From positions 992,001 through 1,056,000 of the forward strand of contig NZ_CP086068.1 of the NCBI RefSeq assembly GCF_020783335.1: 64,000 nucleotides of DNA, in the 5' to 3' direction. The notes under the pieces are model-generated. The model had not been told where the DNA came from. It searched no databases and was given only the letters and a program-made list of their open reading frames with translations. A program made the translations under genes and the position numbers. Within the stretch, counting starts at the first letter, position 1, and each line of letters begins with the position of its first letter. Source of the DNA: Mucilaginibacter daejeonensis. Lineage in GTDB: Bacteria; Bacteroidota; Bacteroidia; Sphingobacteriales; Sphingobacteriaceae. Positions 61,538-64,000 of the stretch are shown here, piece after piece.

Positions 61538-62268
61538 CCATGATCAAATGCCTTGTAGTGGATGATGAGCCGTTGGCGCTGCATGTGATAGAGGACTACA
61601 TTTCCAAGATACCCTTCCTGCAATTGGTTAAAGCTACCACAAGCGCCATAGAGGCATTGCAATTGGTGCAGGCCGGCGGGGTGGATCTGGTGTTCCTGGA
61701 TGTGCAAATGCCCGAGCTTACCGGCATACAGTTCATGCGTATAGCCAATGGCCGTACCAAGGTGATCATCACCACTGCGTACCCGCAATACGCTTTGGAA
61801 GGTTATGAATTGGATGCCATCGATTACCTGCTTAAGCCCATCGCCTTTGATCGCTTTTACAAGGCCGCTCAAAAGGTGCAGGCGAGCCTGTTCCCTGCCG
61901 CAAAACCGGTAGAAAAAGAAGAACCACAACCCGAGCGTTCCGACATATCCAACGATTTCATCTTCGTTAAAACGGAGCATAAGATCCAAAAGGTGTATCT
62001 GAACGATGTGCTGTTCATTGAGGGGCTGAAGGATTACATCTCCATATTTACGCCCAACGAGCGCATCATCACTTTGCAGAACATGAAAAAGGTGGAGGAT
62101 GCTTTGCCCGAACGCCATTTCATCCGTGTACACCGCTCATACATCGTATCGCTAAACAAGATCGACAGTATCGAGCGCAGCCGCATCTTTATTGGCGATA
62201 AGGTGATTCCCATTGGCGACACTTACCGTGATGAATTCTTCAAGATGATCGAGGAAAAAAATATTTGA
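61534..62268 (+). CDS. LytTR-family response regulator
   Basis: The start is the ATG that overlaps the kinase stop as ATGA (61534-61537), giving 244 aa. The receiver domain has D10-D11 and the phospho-acceptor D56 in LVFLDVQMPELTG; the LytTR DNA-binding domain spans about 140-240 (FIFVKTEHKIQKVYLNDVLF, RHFIRVHRSYIVSLNKID). The linker between is proline/lysine/glutamate-rich. It is coupled to the LytS-like kinase and is its obvious partner. The probable target is the divergent ABC operon, which is an inference. Confidence 0.94.
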   Translation: MTMIKCLVVDDEPLALHVIEDYISKIPFLQLVKATTSAIEALQLVQAGGVDLVFLDVQMPELTGIQFMRIANGRTKVIITTAYPQYALEGYELDAIDYLLKPIAFDRFYKAAQKVQASLFPAAKPVEKEEPQPERSDISNDFIFVKTEHKIQKVYLNDVLFIEGLKDYISIFTPNERIITLQNMKKVEDALPERHFIRVHRSYIVSLNKIDSIERSRIFIGDKVIPIGDTYRDEFFKMIEEKNI

Positions 62269-62329
62269 TCAGAGGGTCAGGAAGCAGAATTTCAGCCGCA
62301 AGAGATAGGGCCTTTTTGGAGACCCTTGA

Positions 62330-63070
62330 TCATTTGCTGAACACGATCTTTTTCTCGATAGCTTGCTGTACCTCTGTTACCAGCTCATCGATCGGGCGGC
62401 CAGCGGGCTCTACCGGTGGTAATACTTCAAAGGTCAGGTGTTCAAAAGTGCTTAATGGATATATGCCATAACGAACCATTTTCCAGGCGTTGTTGATCAC
62501 CACAGGAACCAGTAATGCATCTGGGCATTTTTTTAAAATGGTAGCTATACCTGCTGTCTGAAAGGGACGCATGTGGCCATCCTTAGAGCGTGTTCCTTCA
62601 GGGAAGATCACCGTGCTCCATTTATTCTCCTTCATGCGTACGCCCAGCTTACTTAACTCCATAATGGCCTGGCGCGGCTCTTTACGATCAATGTTGGCGC
62701 CGCCCCCTACTTTTAGATTGTATGATATGGAAGGGATACCCTTAGTGAGTTCTATCTTAGAGATGAACTTAGCATGATACTTGCGCAAAAAGTAAATAAG
62801 CGGCGGTATATCATACATGCTTTGGTGATTGGCAATGAAAATGATGGGCCGGTCCACAGGCAGGTCCTGGCGGTTGGTGAACGTTACCCGGTTACCCAGC
62901 AGGTAGTAAGTGCTGGTAAGTAGCCCATTCAAAACATCTACCGAGCGTTTATGCGGTGCATAACCGCCAAGCCGGTAACATAACCATTGGATAGGTTGAA
63001 ATATGCCCAACCATGCTCCAAATACCACATAATGGATAGCTGATAAGATATATCCGAGGAGTTTACGCAT
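62330..63070 (-). CDS. plsC: 1-acyl-sn-glycerol-3-phosphate acyltransferase (PlsC family)
   Basis: Membrane-associated acyltransferase forming phosphatidic acid. The 246-aa protein has the catalytic NHQSMYD with H82 and D87 (HX4D) and the glycerol-phosphate motif FPEGTRSKDG near 157-166. A hydrophobic N-terminus (LLGYILSAIHYVVFGAWLGIF) anchors it. A C-terminal PVEPAGRPIDELVTEVQQAI helix is usual. It is a minus-strand gene, 53 bp after the cupin gene. Confidence 0.93.
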   Translation of the reverse strand: MRKLLGYILSAIHYVVFGAWLGIFQPIQWLCYRLGGYAPHKRSVDVLNGLLTSTYYLLGNRVTFTNRQDLPVDRPIIFIANHQSMYDIPPLIYFLRKYHAKFISKIELTKGIPSISYNLKVGGGANIDRKEPRQAIMELSKLGVRMKENKWSTVIFPEGTRSKDGHMRPFQTAGIATILKKCPDALLVPVVINNAWKMVRYGIYPLSTFEHLTFEVLPPVEPAGRPIDELVTEVQQAIEKKIVFSK

Positions 63071-63123
63071 AACTGAACCCCAAATATAAAAAATTCTCAG
63101 CTATGTACGGGTGGGTCAGCCGT

Positions 63124-64000
63124 TTACTTGGGCTCCCCTGCAGCCAGTGCCTTGTTGGCGCGTTCAATAGCCAAACCTTCTTTCCAGTCCATATAGCGTT
63201 TTTTGTAACGCTTCTTCAAGTAGCTGTCAACCTTGCGCTGTATGGTGAGGTTGTACAAGCTTTTAGCCTTAATGGCCCACGACTTGTCCCACGCACGCAG
63301 TGAAATAGAGAAAGATCCGTCAAGGTATTTCATCCAGTGCCAGTAGCCGGTAGGCATGAACAGGGTCTCGCCATGTTCCAGTATCGTCTCCTGACCTTCT
63401 ATACCATCCAGCGCCGGGAAGCGATCAAAGTCAGGATGCTCGATGTCATAATCTTCCAAAGCATAGGTAGCGAACGGAATGCCGTACAAGCGCTCCTTCC
63501 ACTTATAGTCGAAAAGCATGACGTGCTTACGACCGTGGAAATGAGTATGAAAGATGTGAGCGAGGTCGATATCGTAATGCAGGAACGTAACGGAACCTGC
63601 ACCGCCAAAGAACATGTTGGGGTATTTATCCAGGAAACCACCCATCAGGTCTTTAGGTGAGCGGTAATCTTCCAGCAACTTAGGAGCTTGTTTAATAGGG
63701 TCAAATAAAAAGATGCGCAGGTCGGTAGGCTCTTTCTGAATGAGGTCGATGTAATCACCGAACTTCATTTCGGCTGCCGAGGCATTGATGGCTTTACTTG
63801 GGTCGGCCTTTGAGCTGTCATACAGCGGAACGATCTGGTCGCCAACTACCTCTTTCAAATAGTCGAAGGTCCATTTCTGTAATGCTGGCCAGTTCTCGGT
63901 AGCCTTGCGGATCACCAATGGCCGGCGCGGCTCCAGGTAGTTCTTGATAAAATCCTCTTTAGTTATATTATCGACCCGATCAATAGGCGACAGCTTTAAA
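63124..64000 (-). CDS. Cupin-like JmjC-domain protein (5' end beyond window)
   Basis: The frame is open to the right edge, so the true start is just outside; the visible N-terminus reads LKLSPIDRVDNITKEDF, close to where such proteins begin. The Fe(II)/2-oxoglutarate-type core is visible: VTFLHYDIDLAHIFHTHFHG gives an H-x-D pair, and TGYWHWMKYLDG the distal histidine. ETLFMPTGYWHW is a hallmark of JmjC/cupin_8 hydroxylases. About 292 residues of the gene are present. Target residue or protein is unknown. The only internal start (TTG 63918) would cut off the conserved N-terminus. Confidence 0.85.
   Translation of the reverse strand, partial: LKLSPIDRVDNITKEDFIKNYLEPRRPLVIRKATENWPALQKWTFDYLKEVVGDQIVPLYDSSKADPSKAINASAAEMKFGDYIDLIQKEPTDLRIFLFDPIKQAPKLLEDYRSPKDLMGGFLDKYPNMFFGGAGSVTFLHYDIDLAHIFHTHFHGRKHVMLFDYKWKERLYGIPFATYALEDYDIEHPDFDRFPALDGIEGQETILEHGETLFMPTGYWHWMKYLDGSFSISLRAWDKSWAIKAKSLYNLTIQRKVDSYLKKRYKKRYMDWKEGLAIERANKALAAGEPK

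Overview
The window is chromosomal DNA of a Bacteroidota bacterium, most likely Sphingobacteriaceae (Mucilaginibacter/Pedobacter type). The support is a SusC/SusD pair with FecI/FecR-type regulators, GldA/GldFG-like proteins, LytTR/LytS two-component pairs, DUF4397 lipoproteins, a glycosyltransferase family 117 (DUF2723) protein, and promoters of the Bacteroidota form TTG-N19/20-TAnnTTTG in front of both tRNAs, rpsT and ahcY. Genus is an inference. I see no prophage, insertion sequence, integrase, CRISPR array, restriction system or rRNA operon.

Layout. 1-5.6 kb: nutrient-uptake locus on the minus strand (ECF sigma, FecR anti-sigma, SusC with STN signalling domain, start of SusD). 5.8-9.2 kb: outer-membrane barrel, tRNA-Ser(GGA), polyprenyl synthase, Tat-exported Gfo/Idh/MocA oxidoreductase. 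9.4-14.1 kb: GldA-like ATPase, two paralogous beta-barrels, and a fused GldF-GldG protein. 14.2-19.8 kb: dnaN, three DUF4397 lipoproteins, DedA, zinc-dependent phospholipase C-like protein, rpsT. 20-23.7 kb: DPP-IV-like S9 peptidase, radC, then a 150-bp tandem repeat. 23.7-30.8 kb: a large PAS histidine kinase, a small Cys-containing unknown, and a LytS kinase / TlpA thioredoxin / LytTR regulator operon. 31-36.9 kb: M1 aminopeptidase, bacilliredoxin, M23 peptidase, retropepsin-like aspartyl protease, membrane-anchored HTH regulator. 37-41.8 kb: ahcY, lipoprotein, VanX-like dipeptidase, Nudix hydrolase, NTF2-like protein, PfkB kinase. 42-46.9 kb: VWA protein and AAA+ ATPase pair, metallophosphoesterase, CarboxypepD_reg protein. 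47-54.7 kb: M1 peptidase, YffB/Spx-like protein, outer-membrane receptor, and the pth-rplY-prs-tRNA-Gln cluster. 54.9-64 kb: GT117 protein, ABC exporter operon divergent from a LytS/LytTR pair, PlsC acyltransferase and a cupin/JmjC protein cut by the window end.

How the genes work together. Much of the coding is envelope-facing: uptake through SusCD, lipoproteins, peptidases, wall enzymes and sensor systems, mixed with single-copy housekeeping genes (dnaN, rpsT, ahcY, prs, rplY, pth). The best candidates for something less described are the kinase-thioredoxin-regulator operon (27.9-30.8 kb), the ABC/71-residue protein/two-component block (58.4-62.3 kb), the HTH-membrane regulator next to a secreted aspartyl protease (35.2-36.9 kb), a TGTTACA operator-like cluster before gldFG (11.5-11.66 kb), a perfect 21-bp hairpin before the sigma gene, and several families of dispersed palindromic repeats. 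None is proven novel from sequence alone. Several start codons are set here downstream of the longest open frame, and two genes run off the window ends.
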